Assembly (NCBI GenBank): GCA_030633285.1
Contig: DAOVTC010000002.1
Location: 1 to 28,213, forward strand
Origin: Flavobacteriaceae bacterium
Lineage (GTDB): Bacteria; Bacteroidota; Bacteroidia; Flavobacteriales; Flavobacteriaceae
DNA: 28,213 nucleotides
Reading direction: 5' to 3'
A model generated the notes under the pieces. It searched no databases and was not told where the DNA came from. It worked only from the letters and a program-made list of their open reading frames with translations. Position 1 is the stretch's first letter. Every line of letters starts with the position of its first letter. This document shows positions 9,127 through 16,296 of this stretch, piece after piece. The position numbers were made by a program, and so were the translations under genes.

Positions 9127-9858
9127 ATGAAGAAAATAATGAGAAAATTATTATATATCCTACCCTTGCTATTCTTATCATGCAGTGTCTTTCAAAAAGC
9201 AGACATGGATAAAGTGAATGTTTCTAAAAGCAAATCAACAACTTCTATAAATACCTTAGATGCAGAAATAGGGGCAATTGGCACTTTTAATAATAATTTG
9301 ATAAGTAAAAAATTTCAAACAAATGCTTTTCCTGTTTTAAAACGAAAAATAAGGATATCAGCTATTGAAAAAAACTTGAATAAGTCTACACTAAAACAAT
9401 TAAAAAAGGTTTTGGTTTTAGATTCTTTAAATACTCCTGTAAAATTTATAACGCTCAAAATAATGGATAAGGTTACTTTAATAGATGAACTAAATACTTC
9501 TTATAATAAAAGTGTATTTACCTATTTAAAAAATGTAGAAGAAACCTTTTTTATCACTTCTGTTTCCTGCGTTTTTACTGATAAAATATTAAAACAAATA
9601 AGTGCTGCAGAAGAAGTTTATTTAAAAAGTAACAGCAATAATAATTTTGTACTAGAATTATATAATAATGAAAACACTATAGAAACTGTTCACCTATCCA
9701 AGGGAAAGATATTTGACTATAAAGCTTCTGGTTTTTGTTGGGGAGAAAATGACCAACATGATATAGTAATTACAGATATTACCAATAGAGCTTGTTCAAA
9801 AAAAAACTATAAAACTTACAATAAAGTTTTAAAAAATAAAGAAGAATTTAAATTTTAG
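9127..9858 (+). CDS. Unrecognised lipoprotein in the secretion operon
   Basis: 243 residues with a lipoprotein signal peptide: basic start, hydrophobic stretch and lipobox LFLSC with Cys19. The mature part is polar and Lys/Asn-rich, with no membrane segment and no domain that I recognise. Three cysteines (in SVSCVF, SGFCWG and NRACSK) lie in the second half and might form a disulfide. It starts 8 bases after the secretin stop and ends 4 bases before the next lipoprotein, so it is surely co-transcribed. Position directly after the secretin is compatible with a pilotin or secretin-stabilising role, but the sequence does not show this. Confidence 0.75.
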   Translation: MKKIMRKLLYILPLLFLSCSVFQKADMDKVNVSKSKSTTSINTLDAEIGAIGTFNNNLISKKFQTNAFPVLKRKIRISAIEKNLNKSTLKQLKKVLVLDSLNTPVKFITLKIMDKVTLIDELNTSYNKSVFTYLKNVEETFFITSVSCVFTDKILKQISAAEEVYLKSNSNNNFVLELYNNENTIETVHLSKGKIFDYKASGFCWGENDQHDIVITDITNRACSKKNYKTYNKVLKNKEEFKF

Positions 9859-9862
9859 AGAT

Positions 9863-10816
9863 ATGAACTTCAAAAAATATATATCAATATATAACCTATT
9901 GTTTTTTTCAATTATACTTTTAACTCTATCATGTGATAACATTATTTTTGAAGAAGATATTAGTGAGAGTAACCTTAAAATATTAGCACCCGTAAATGAT
10001 GCAAGTGTAATCTCAGGTAATATTTCATTTAACTGGGAATCTGTTACGGATGCTGATAAATATCAAATTCAAATTGCTACTCCTAACTTTGCTAATGCAA
10101 TTCAAATCGTATTAGACAGCACAATATCAATTACTTCTTTTAACAAACAATTATTACCTAATAATTATGAATGGCGTGTTAGAGCGGTAAACTCTGCTTT
10201 TCAAACAAGTTATTTTACCAATACACTTACAGTAACTGAAATAGAAGATTTTACTGATAAAGAAGTAGAATTATTATCTCCAATGAATAATTTAATAAGC
10301 AATCAAAACACACAAAATTTGTCTTGGAAATCTGTAGAAGGAGCTACGGAGTACAGAGTCCAAATTTGGCAACCTGACGTTAATGGAACTTTAGATCATG
10401 ATGAAGTTGTGAGCATAACAAGTTTGGAATATACTTTTATTGATGGTAATTATACTTGGCAAGTCAGAGCTCAAAATGATACACAAAACACCCTGTTTTT
10501 TACTAGAAAATTATTAGTAGATACGGTTAAACCAAATACTCCGTCTTTACTTTCTCCTTCTGATAAAGCAACTGAGAGTTCTGGAAATATTTCTTTTTCC
10601 TGGGAAAGAGATGCTATTGCAGGGAGTATAGAATTAGACAGCATTTATGTTTATTCTGATGTTGAATTAAAAAATCTGGTTTTTAAAGATAAATCTGCAA
10701 ATAAACAATACGATAAAGATCTGTCTGCAAACTCCTACTATTGGTATGTGCAGTCTTTTGATCAGGCAGGAAATCAAAGTTCAAATAGTACAACTTTTAA
10801 TTTTGATGTGAATTAG
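9863..10816 (+). CDS. Lipoprotein with Fn3-like repeats in the secretion operon
   Basis: 317 residues. Signal peptide with lipobox LTLSC (Cys24). The mature protein holds three repeats of about 90 residues, each beginning with a phrase such as LLSPSDKATESSG or LAPVNDASVISG, then a tryptophan strand (ISFNWESV, QNLSWKSV, ISFSWERD) and ending in a characteristic strand (YEWRVRAVNS, YTWQVRAQND, YYWYVQSFDQAGN). This is a fibronectin type III-like beta-sandwich pattern. It should be anchored in the outer membrane; whether it faces the periplasm or the surface is unknown. Embedded in the operon between secretin and GspC-like gene, it is an unusual component that might bind substrate, glycan or the secretin. 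Confidence 0.8.
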   Translation: MNFKKYISIYNLLFFSIILLTLSCDNIIFEEDISESNLKILAPVNDASVISGNISFNWESVTDADKYQIQIATPNFANAIQIVLDSTISITSFNKQLLPNNYEWRVRAVNSAFQTSYFTNTLTVTEIEDFTDKEVELLSPMNNLISNQNTQNLSWKSVEGATEYRVQIWQPDVNGTLDHDEVVSITSLEYTFIDGNYTWQVRAQNDTQNTLFFTRKLLVDTVKPNTPSLLSPSDKATESSGNISFSWERDAIAGSIELDSIYVYSDVELKNLVFKDKSANKQYDKDLSANSYYWYVQSFDQAGNQSSNSTTFNFDVN

Positions 10817-10833
10817 TTTTTAAAATTGAAAAT

Positions 10834-11298
10834 GTGAAAAGTAAAAGAAACATATATGTTTTATTATCTGCCGTAATTCTACTTTGGGGCTTTATTGGTT
10901 ACCGTATTTTTGCTAGTATTAGCTCGTCAAAAAAAACAAATACGGTCATTGCAAAAATTGAAAAATTTCAACCAAAAAATACAACTGCAAAAGAAGCTTA
11001 TGTTATCCAAGCTAATTACAGAGATCCTTTTCTTGGCACTATCGTAAAATCGAAAAAGAAAACAATATCTATTCCAAAACAAAAAAAAGAAAAAGTTGTA
11101 TTTCCTACTATTGAATACAAGGGTGTATTTTCATCAAGTCTTAAAAAAAACACGGTTTATTTAATTGTAATAAAAGGTAAACAGGAAATATTCAAAATCA
11201 AAGAAGTTCATCAAGAAGTCAAATTATTACAAGGAAATAAAGAAAAAATCATAGTAAAATACCAAAAAGAAAAGCAAACCTTTTATTTAAAAAAATGA
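10834..11298 (+). CDS. GspC/PilP-like inner-membrane clamp protein
   Basis: 154 residues starting at GTG 10834. The only ATG nearby (10832) runs straight into TGA, and no other in-frame start lies after the upstream stop at 10804, so GTG is well supported. One N-terminal membrane helix (about 7-28), a Lys-rich linker, then NYRDPFLG (61-68), matching the R-D-P-F motif that opens the homology region of GspC and PilP, followed by a small beta-rich domain ending the protein. No PDZ or coiled-coil domain is present. Such proteins join the inner-membrane platform to the N0 domain of the secretin. The family assignment rests on topology, the RDPF motif and position, so it is moderate. Confidence 0.65.
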   Translation: MKSKRNIYVLLSAVILLWGFIGYRIFASISSSKKTNTVIAKIEKFQPKNTTAKEAYVIQANYRDPFLGTIVKSKKKTISIPKQKKEKVVFPTIEYKGVFSSSLKKNTVYLIVIKGKQEIFKIKEVHQEVKLLQGNKEKIIVKYQKEKQTFYLKK

Positions 11299-11639
11299 TA
11301 CTAACACGAATTTAATGGAAAATTGATGAAATATTTTTTGATATTAGATAATGAGCGACCTACAAGAATTTGATGTTCTAAATAAAATAAAAACTTAGTA
11401 AAACCGAGAAGTTGAGAGCTCGCTCGAAAATCACTTGGCTGCACTTAGGTTTTTTATAAAATTTAAGTTGTTAAATTATTGTAAGTCTTGATTTTTTTAT
11501 TTCGTTTTTTTATCAAGAAAAAAATAAAATACCTGTCCAGTATAAGAACATAAAAACAAATATTCAATTAAAGTAACAGTAAAATAAAAAAAGTATTATT
11601 AGAAAAACAATCAAACATAGGAGCATTTTATTACAAGTT
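11299..11639. other. Gap inside the secretion operon with candidate terminator and hairpin
   Basis: Elsewhere in the operon genes are 3-46 bases apart or overlap; here 341 bases are non-coding. AAAACC (11400-11405) can pair with GGTTTT (11448-11453), with an inner AAGT/ACTT helix, followed by a T-run to 11455: a plausible intrinsic terminator. CTTGAT (11487-11492) and ATCAAG (11512-11517) form a second, weaker inverted repeat around T-rich DNA. A 15-codon ORF from ATG 11351 is too short to support. No TAnnTTTG box is visible to restart transcription. Confidence 0.4.
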
Positions 11640-12896
11640 ATTAGCTTTAAACCAAAAGCTGGAGCCCTACAATACACTATATTTATTTCTGTTTTAATCG
11701 CTTTGTTGGTTTCCGCATTTATATCACTTACTTATCTACAAAGTCATTTTAAAAATAAAGTATCTATGTATAAAGATGCTGTTCAAAATGCTGATTTAGG
11801 AATAGCTTATACTTTTAAGCAAGAAATTCCATACAATCAAAAAACAAATATCAAACTAAATGAAAGTATAAATTCTGATATCATACTGCATAAATCTCAT
11901 TGGGGTGTTTTTGATCTGGTAAAAGTGATTTCTCAAGTAAAAAATGAAAGCTTTCAAAAATTGGCTTTGATGGGTGGCTATAACAAACAAAGACCTGCTT
12001 TATATTTACAAGACATGAATCGTCCATTAGTTGTTGTTGGAAACACTGTAATTAGTGGCAATGTTGCCCTTCCAAAAAATGGAGTTAAAAGAGGAAATAT
12101 CTCTGGGCATTCTTATAATGGAACACAATTAATCTACGGAAATACGACCCAAAGCAATACACAACTACCTAATTTAAAAAACTTAATCTATTTAAAAAAT
12201 ATTAATGAAAACCTGTACTATAATGATAGCTTAGAGTTTATTGATATTTATGAGGATCAAAAACTCACCAACTCATTCAATAAAAGAACAAAAATATTTA
12301 AACAAAATGGGGCAATTTATTTAAATTATGTTCAACTGACAGGCAACCTTATCATTCAATCAGATACTTTGATTAGAATTAATAAAACAGCGGTATTACA
12401 TGACATTATTTTAATTGCTCCTAAAATAGAAATTGATGATTTTACTCAGGGAAACTTTCAAGTAATTGCTTCACAAAACATAACCATTGGTGCAAATAGT
12501 AAACTGAGTTATCCTACTGCTTTAATATTAATTAATGACATTACAATGACAATAAACGACAAAAAACTAACGAATCAAATATTGATACATTCGGATGCTG
12601 AAGTCAAAGGGATGGTTTGTTTTTTATCCAATTCTTCTAAAAACAACTATCAAGCTCAAATCAATATAAAAGAAAATGCTTGTGTAATTGGTGAAGTTTA
12701 TTGTAGTCAAAATATTGAATTAAAAGGTATGGTAAAAGGTTCTGTTTATACAAAAGGTTTTATTGCCAATCAAAACGGTTCCATATATCAAAATCATATT
12801 TATAATGGAGAAATTAGACTTGAAGATCTACCAAAACAGTATAGTGGATTTCTATTTGAGGGTTTACCAAAACAAATTGTGCAATGGGTATATTAA
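11640..12896 (+). CDS. Large GspK-position pseudopilin-like protein with beta-helix-like body; start codon unclear
   Basis: The frame is open from 11583 (after TAA at 11580) to 12896. A clear N-terminal membrane helix, GALQYTIFISVLIALLVSAF, begins before the first TTG (11703), and no ATG, GTG or TTG exists upstream in frame. An ATT start at 11640 (or 11625, just behind AGGAG at 11619) would give a short basic leader ending SFKPKA, like the other pseudopilins here. Position +5 is Tyr, not Glu; GspK proteins also lack this Glu. The body of about 370 residues has repeated short strand phrases (GNTVISGNVAL, GNLIIQSDTLI, ENACVIGEVYC, GMVKGSVYTKG), resembling a beta-helix or bactofilin-like fold. 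It probably caps the pseudopilus; identity as GspK is by position and topology only. A conventional gene caller would start at TTG 11703. Confidence 0.7.
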   Translation: MSFKPKAGALQYTIFISVLIALLVSAFISLTYLQSHFKNKVSMYKDAVQNADLGIAYTFKQEIPYNQKTNIKLNESINSDIILHKSHWGVFDLVKVISQVKNESFQKLALMGGYNKQRPALYLQDMNRPLVVVGNTVISGNVALPKNGVKRGNISGHSYNGTQLIYGNTTQSNTQLPNLKNLIYLKNINENLYYNDSLEFIDIYEDQKLTNSFNKRTKIFKQNGAIYLNYVQLTGNLIIQSDTLIRINKTAVLHDIILIAPKIEIDDFTQGNFQVIASQNITIGANSKLSYPTALILINDITMTINDKKLTNQILIHSDAEVKGMVCFLSNSSKNNYQAQINIKENACVIGEVYCSQNIELKGMVKGSVYTKGFIANQNGSIYQNHIYNGEIRLEDLPKQYSGFLFEGLPKQIVQWVY

Positions 12897-12919
12897 AGAG
12901 TTTAAAATAATACGACAAA

Positions 12920-13291
12920 ATGATTGAGAAGTTAAACAGTTATTTATTATTTGCAAACAAAAAAGTTGCCTTTAAATTAAAAGCATCTTCTATTGTCGAA
13001 ACATTAGTAGCTTCAATTATCATAGTCATTATTTTTTCAATAGCGTCTCTTACATTAAATAATGTATTTAAAAGTATTATTAAAAAAGATATTTCTCAAA
13101 TAGAAAATCATTTGAATAAGCTTAACTACTTGCAACAAAATAATAAAGTATCAATCCCTTATTTTGAAGAATTTAATGGATGGAAAATATCAATACAAAA
13201 AGCAAATAATGATACATATTACAATCTAAATATCCTAGCAGAAAAAGAGTTTAAACAAATTAGAAAAACGGTTCTAAATGTTGAGTACTAA
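12920..13291 (+). CDS. Minor pseudopilin, GspI/PilV-like
   Basis: 123 residues. Leader rich in Lys, predicted cleavage after Ala22, then SSIVETLVASIIIVIIFSI with Glu27 at mature +5. The mature first residue is Ser instead of Phe/Met, which is unusual though tolerated in minor pseudopilins. The periplasmic part is short, about 70 residues, with no cysteine pair. It follows the GspK-like gene by 23 bases and overlaps the next pseudopilin by 14 bases, so translation is probably coupled. Assigned to the I/V type by size and gene order; the exact minor type is not certain. Confidence 0.75.
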   Translation: MIEKLNSYLLFANKKVAFKLKASSIVETLVASIIIVIIFSIASLTLNNVFKSIIKKDISQIENHLNKLNYLQQNNKVSIPYFEEFNGWKISIQKANNDTYYNLNILAEKEFKQIRKTVLNVEY

Positions 13292-13769
13292 AAAAATAAA
13301 AGCTTTTACAATAGCCGAACTTTTAGTTGTTTTGGTACTGACAAGTATTGTTGTTTCATTAGCATTGGTTGTATTAAATTTAGTACAAAAACAAATCTCA
13401 GGAATACAAATTAATTTACAAAAACAAAATGAAATTCAGGTTTTAGAAAAAGCTCTTTGGAAAGATTTGAATAGTAATAAACTGTTTTATAATCCAAAAA
13501 AAGAAATTCTAATTTGTACCAATCCAACAGATTCAATCACATACTCATTTGGTGAAAATTTTATCCTGCGTAACCTCGACACAATAGATATTACAGTTCA
13601 AAATAAATATTTCTACATGGATGGTGAAATTGTATATAATGGTGCTTTTGATGCCCTTGAAATAGAATTATCTCAAAAATTTCAAAATAAATCTTTGTTC
13701 ATTTTTCAAAAGAAAGATGTAGCATATTATATGAATAGAATTAATAACAATACAAGAAAAAAGTATTGA
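13278..13769 (+). CDS. Minor pseudopilin, GspJ/PilW-like
   Basis: 163 residues. Leader MLSTKKIKA, predicted cleavage after Ala9, then FTIAELLVVLVLTSIVVSL with Glu14 at mature +5. The helix continues as an amphipathic stretch (KQISGIQINLQKQNEIQVLEK) before a beta-rich domain that has an acidic phrase near residue 110-130. Size and order after the I-type protein suggest GspJ. The start overlaps the previous gene by 14 bases. A membrane-anchored minor pseudopilin of the pseudopilus tip is the expected role. Confidence 0.78.
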   Translation: MLSTKKIKAFTIAELLVVLVLTSIVVSLALVVLNLVQKQISGIQINLQKQNEIQVLEKALWKDLNSNKLFYNPKKEILICTNPTDSITYSFGENFILRNLDTIDITVQNKYFYMDGEIVYNGAFDALEIELSQKFQNKSLFIFQKKDVAYYMNRINNNTRKKY

Positions 13770-13815
13770 ATGAAAAATGTTAAACAAAAATCCAAGAACA
13801 TAAAAATTAAATGTA

Positions 13816-14946
13816 ATGGCTTTTAAACTCAAAAATATTGAAAACCACAAAAAAGAAGAAGCTTCCATTCAAAGAAAAAGTATTTTACAAAAAGAAATTA
13901 CTTTCTTAAATAGCTCATTTAATAATAAAATTAAAGAAGCTTTTTACTCCGAATTAAGTGTATTATTAAACGCAGGTATCAGTTTAAAAGAATCTTTTAC
14001 CTTGATTATAGAACAGCAAAAAAAAGCAAAGAACAAATCTATTCTTAACGACATTCTTTCTAATATCATTAAAGGAGAAAGCTTTTCAGATGCTGTAAAA
14101 AAACAAAAAGATTTTTCAGAATATGAATACTATTCATTAAAAATAGGTGAGGAAACAGGAACACTAATAAAAGTAACTGAAGAATTGGGTAAATTTTTCA
14201 ATCGAAGAAATGAACAAAAGAAAAATGTAATGAATGCTATTAGTTACCCAATAATTGTTTTTACTACTGCATTTTTGTCGGTGTTATTTATGTTGAAGTA
14301 TGTAGTACCCATGTTTGCTGATATATTTAAACAAAATGGTGTTGAACTACCTTGGATCACAAAATTGATCATCACTTTTTCAAAAGGACTGGAAAAATAT
14401 TTTTGGTTAATCGTTATTATTGGCATTGCATTATTATTTATTAAACGACTTTTAAAAAAGAATATCCACTATAAAAAAATAACTACAGGTTTCATATTAA
14501 AAATACCTTTTTTTGGAGAATTAGTTCGTAAAATGTATCTCGCACAATTTACACAAGCCATAGCCTTATTAACAAGCGCAAAAATACCGGTTTTAAACAG
14601 TCTTCAATTAACTAAAAAAATGATCGACTATTATCCATTACAATTTACTTTAGAGTCAGTTGAAAAATCTGTATTATCCGGTAAAAGTTTAAGTATCTCA
14701 TTAAAACCATATCCTATTTTTGACAATAAAATGATATCTCTAATAAAAGTTGCTGAAGAATCTAATCGGATGGAGTATGTTTTTGACAAGCTTACTACGC
14801 AGTATAATGATGAAATTCAATATAAATCAAAAATGTTGAGTACAGTTTTAGAACCCTTAATAATTATAGTTTTAGGAGCTATAGTAGCTATAATTTTAAT
14901 TGCAATGTATTTGCCAATGTTTAAATTAAGTACAGTTATGGGTTAA
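13816..14946 (+). CDS. Inner-membrane platform protein, GspF/PilC family
   Basis: 376 residues with two GspF domains: the first around residues 42-160 (FYSELSVLLNAGISLKESF ... GEETGTLIKVTEELGKFF) and the second around 242-365 (AQFTQAIALLTSAKIPVLNSL ... VAEESNRMEYVFDKL). Three membrane segments are visible, at about 140-165, 194-212 and 343-368, which is the normal GspF/PilC topology. It should sit in the inner membrane and couple the GspE ATPase to pseudopilin insertion. It begins 46 bases after the J-like pseudopilin and is the last gene of the operon, followed by a terminator at 14970. Length is close to the usual 400. Confidence 0.9.
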   Translation: MAFKLKNIENHKKEEASIQRKSILQKEITFLNSSFNNKIKEAFYSELSVLLNAGISLKESFTLIIEQQKKAKNKSILNDILSNIIKGESFSDAVKKQKDFSEYEYYSLKIGEETGTLIKVTEELGKFFNRRNEQKKNVMNAISYPIIVFTTAFLSVLFMLKYVVPMFADIFKQNGVELPWITKLIITFSKGLEKYFWLIVIIGIALLFIKRLLKKNIHYKKITTGFILKIPFFGELVRKMYLAQFTQAIALLTSAKIPVLNSLQLTKKMIDYYPLQFTLESVEKSVLSGKSLSISLKPYPIFDNKMISLIKVAEESNRMEYVFDKLTTQYNDEIQYKSKMLSTVLEPLIIIVLGAIVAIILIAMYLPMFKLSTVMG

Positions 14947-14969
14947 ATTATTGCTTGATCGTTTATACA

Positions 14970-15012
14970 TTAAGTGTTTATATTTATAATCATTATAAAC
15001 TTAACATTTTTT
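14970..15012 (+). terminator. Candidate intrinsic terminator of the secretion operon
   Basis: GTTTATA (14976-14982) pairs with TATAAAC (14994-15000); the helix is extended by TTAA (14970-14973) with TTAA (15001-15004) around a 2-base bulge. A six-T run follows at 15007-15012. It lies 24 bases after the GspF stop. The stem is AT-rich and therefore weak. Confidence 0.5.
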
Positions 15013-15023
15013 AACAAATTGAG

Positions 15024-15053
15024 TTGAATATTAATACAAAATAGATATATTTG
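15024..15053 (+). promoter_or_regulatory. Bacteroidota-type promoter before pseudo-receiver copy 1
   Basis: TTG at 15024-15026 and TATATTTG (fits TAnnTTTG) at 15046-15053 are spaced by 19 bases, as in sigma-ABfr promoters. Transcription from here would give a leader of about 295 bases before ATG 15355, including the repeat shared with copy 2. No equal match is seen before copy 2. Confidence 0.5.
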
Positions 15054-15090
15054 TTACTAATAAATCCAAATTCTCTAAACATTGATTTAA

Positions 15091-15354
15091 AAAATCACTC
15101 TCTTCCCTTTTAGATTTTTTAATCAATAAAATTGATTTATTAAATTAAAATTGTTATTGAAAAAAATTACTATTATTAAATTTGTCGGTGTGATTATCTA
15201 ATTAAAAAATTTATTATTTAATTCAGAATTTTAAATTTTATTATTATTTCTTAGTAAGTAAGGATAATAGTCTAGGTTGACTATGCCTAAATATAACATT
15301 GATTTTTATAGTAATTAGTCTCTTTTTTCTCTTGCAATTTGCAAATATTTAGCT
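15091..15354 (+). repeat. Conserved leader repeat, copy 1
   Basis: Bases 15091-15183 match 21590-21682 with one mismatch (T/C) in 93 positions; similarity then drops but continues to the start codon, where TTGCAATTTGCAAATA (15334-15349) is nearly kept. The block contains the dyad AATCAAT-AAA-ATTGATT at 15121-15137. The 15184-15354 part also holds ATAGTC/GACTAT (about 15268-15285), which is not conserved in copy 2. I see no gene in this 264-base stretch. Confidence 0.8.
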
Positions 15355-16029
15355 ATGAAAAAAGAAGTAAATATTCTTATTATTGACAATCGACCTATTT
15401 TAGTTCAAGGATTAAAATTTATTTTTCAAACAAACTTTAACAACTGTTATAGAATTAATATTAATTCTGTTTGCTCTTATGAAAAGGCTGTTAAAATAAT
15501 GAGAGCATTTCTAATTAAAAAAGTTAATATTGATGTAATTTTTTTAAATATTGATATAAATAATGTAACTAATTATGGACTACTAAATACCAAAGATTAT
15601 ATTGAGAAAATTAAATCCTCTTTCCCTTTTACTAAAATTATATTAATAACAAATAGAAAAGATAATTATAGAATTTATAGTATAATTAAAATCCATAAAC
15701 CTTTAGGGTTTATACTAGAAAATGAAACTACTTTTGATGAATTAATAAAATTATTTATTAAAATTTTTAATTCTAAAAAATACTATAGTAAAACTATAAA
15801 TTCAATTGTATCTTCATTTAAAAATCAATTTCTATGGATTGACGAAATAGATTATCATATACTATATTTTCTTAAACAAGGAATTAAATTAAATAAACAT
15901 TCAAATTATCTTCCTTTAACTCATAGTGCTATTGAAAAAAGAAAATATAAACTCAAAGATATTTTAGCTTTTAAAAAATGTACTGATGATCAACTTATTG
16001 AAGAAGCAATAAAAAGAAGAATTCTTTAA
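15355..16029 (+). CDS. Pseudo-receiver response regulator with LuxR-like HTH, copy 1
   Basis: 224 residues. N-terminal receiver-like domain (about 1-130) and a divergent LuxR/NarL-type helix-turn-helix C-terminus (about 165-210; phrase LPLTHSAIEKRKYKLKDI). Compared with the intact paralogue at 20801, the phospho-acceptor Asp65 is Asn65 (VIFLNIDIN), the conserved Lys122 is Glu122, Thr100 is Asn100, and the acidic pair DD is D11-N12. It can therefore hardly be phosphorylated in the normal way. The protein is otherwise intact and well conserved with copy 2 at 21856, so it is probably made and functional as a phosphorylation-independent DNA-binding protein. No kinase gene adjoins it. DNA binding and any competition with the intact regulator are inferred. 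Confidence 0.82.
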   Translation: MKKEVNILIIDNRPILVQGLKFIFQTNFNNCYRININSVCSYEKAVKIMRAFLIKKVNIDVIFLNIDINNVTNYGLLNTKDYIEKIKSSFPFTKIILITNRKDNYRIYSIIKIHKPLGFILENETTFDELIKLFIKIFNSKKYYSKTINSIVSSFKNQFLWIDEIDYHILYFLKQGIKLNKHSNYLPLTHSAIEKRKYKLKDILAFKKCTDDQLIEEAIKRRIL

Positions 16030-16041
16030 TATCAAAATTAA

Positions 16042-16290
16042 ATGAGAATTTCATGGGATACAAATGTTATACATATTGTATGCAACGAACTATTTCATAG
16101 TTTCCATAAAATCTAGATCAGCAAATTCCAAGTTCTGACATATCACAATGGAAAAACTAATCCGACAGATATATATTATGACAGGTGGAGTTGCTACCTT
16201 TACTTGGACACAAAATTTAAGACAGTTTGTTGTTTGTTACAAGTCCAAAATCCAAGCCTACCATGCTTTTACACATGTTGTGTGTCTATT
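16042..16290 (+). pseudogene. Transposase N-terminal remnant
   Basis: The start MRISWDTNV (ATG 16042) matches the 5' end of the transposase region at 22598. Further on, bases 16119-16157 read QQIPSSDISQWKN then stop, matching NQIPSSNLSRWKN upstream of 22912; a following VELLPLLGHKI resembles IELYKRIGHSSNI there. Stops and frame changes interrupt it, and no catalytic DDE part is present. It is a decayed end of the same element that follows copy 2 of the regulator. Confidence 0.65.
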
Positions 16291-16296
16291 TTAAGT

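Noticed and set aside
11351..11398. 15-codon ORF in the operon gap (MSDLQEFDVLNKIKT)
   Set aside because: Too short, no conserved feature, and placed just before the candidate terminator.
13770..13825. 18-codon ORF between the J-like pseudopilin and GspF
   Set aside because: Lys/Asn-only composition, overlaps the GspF start, no support.
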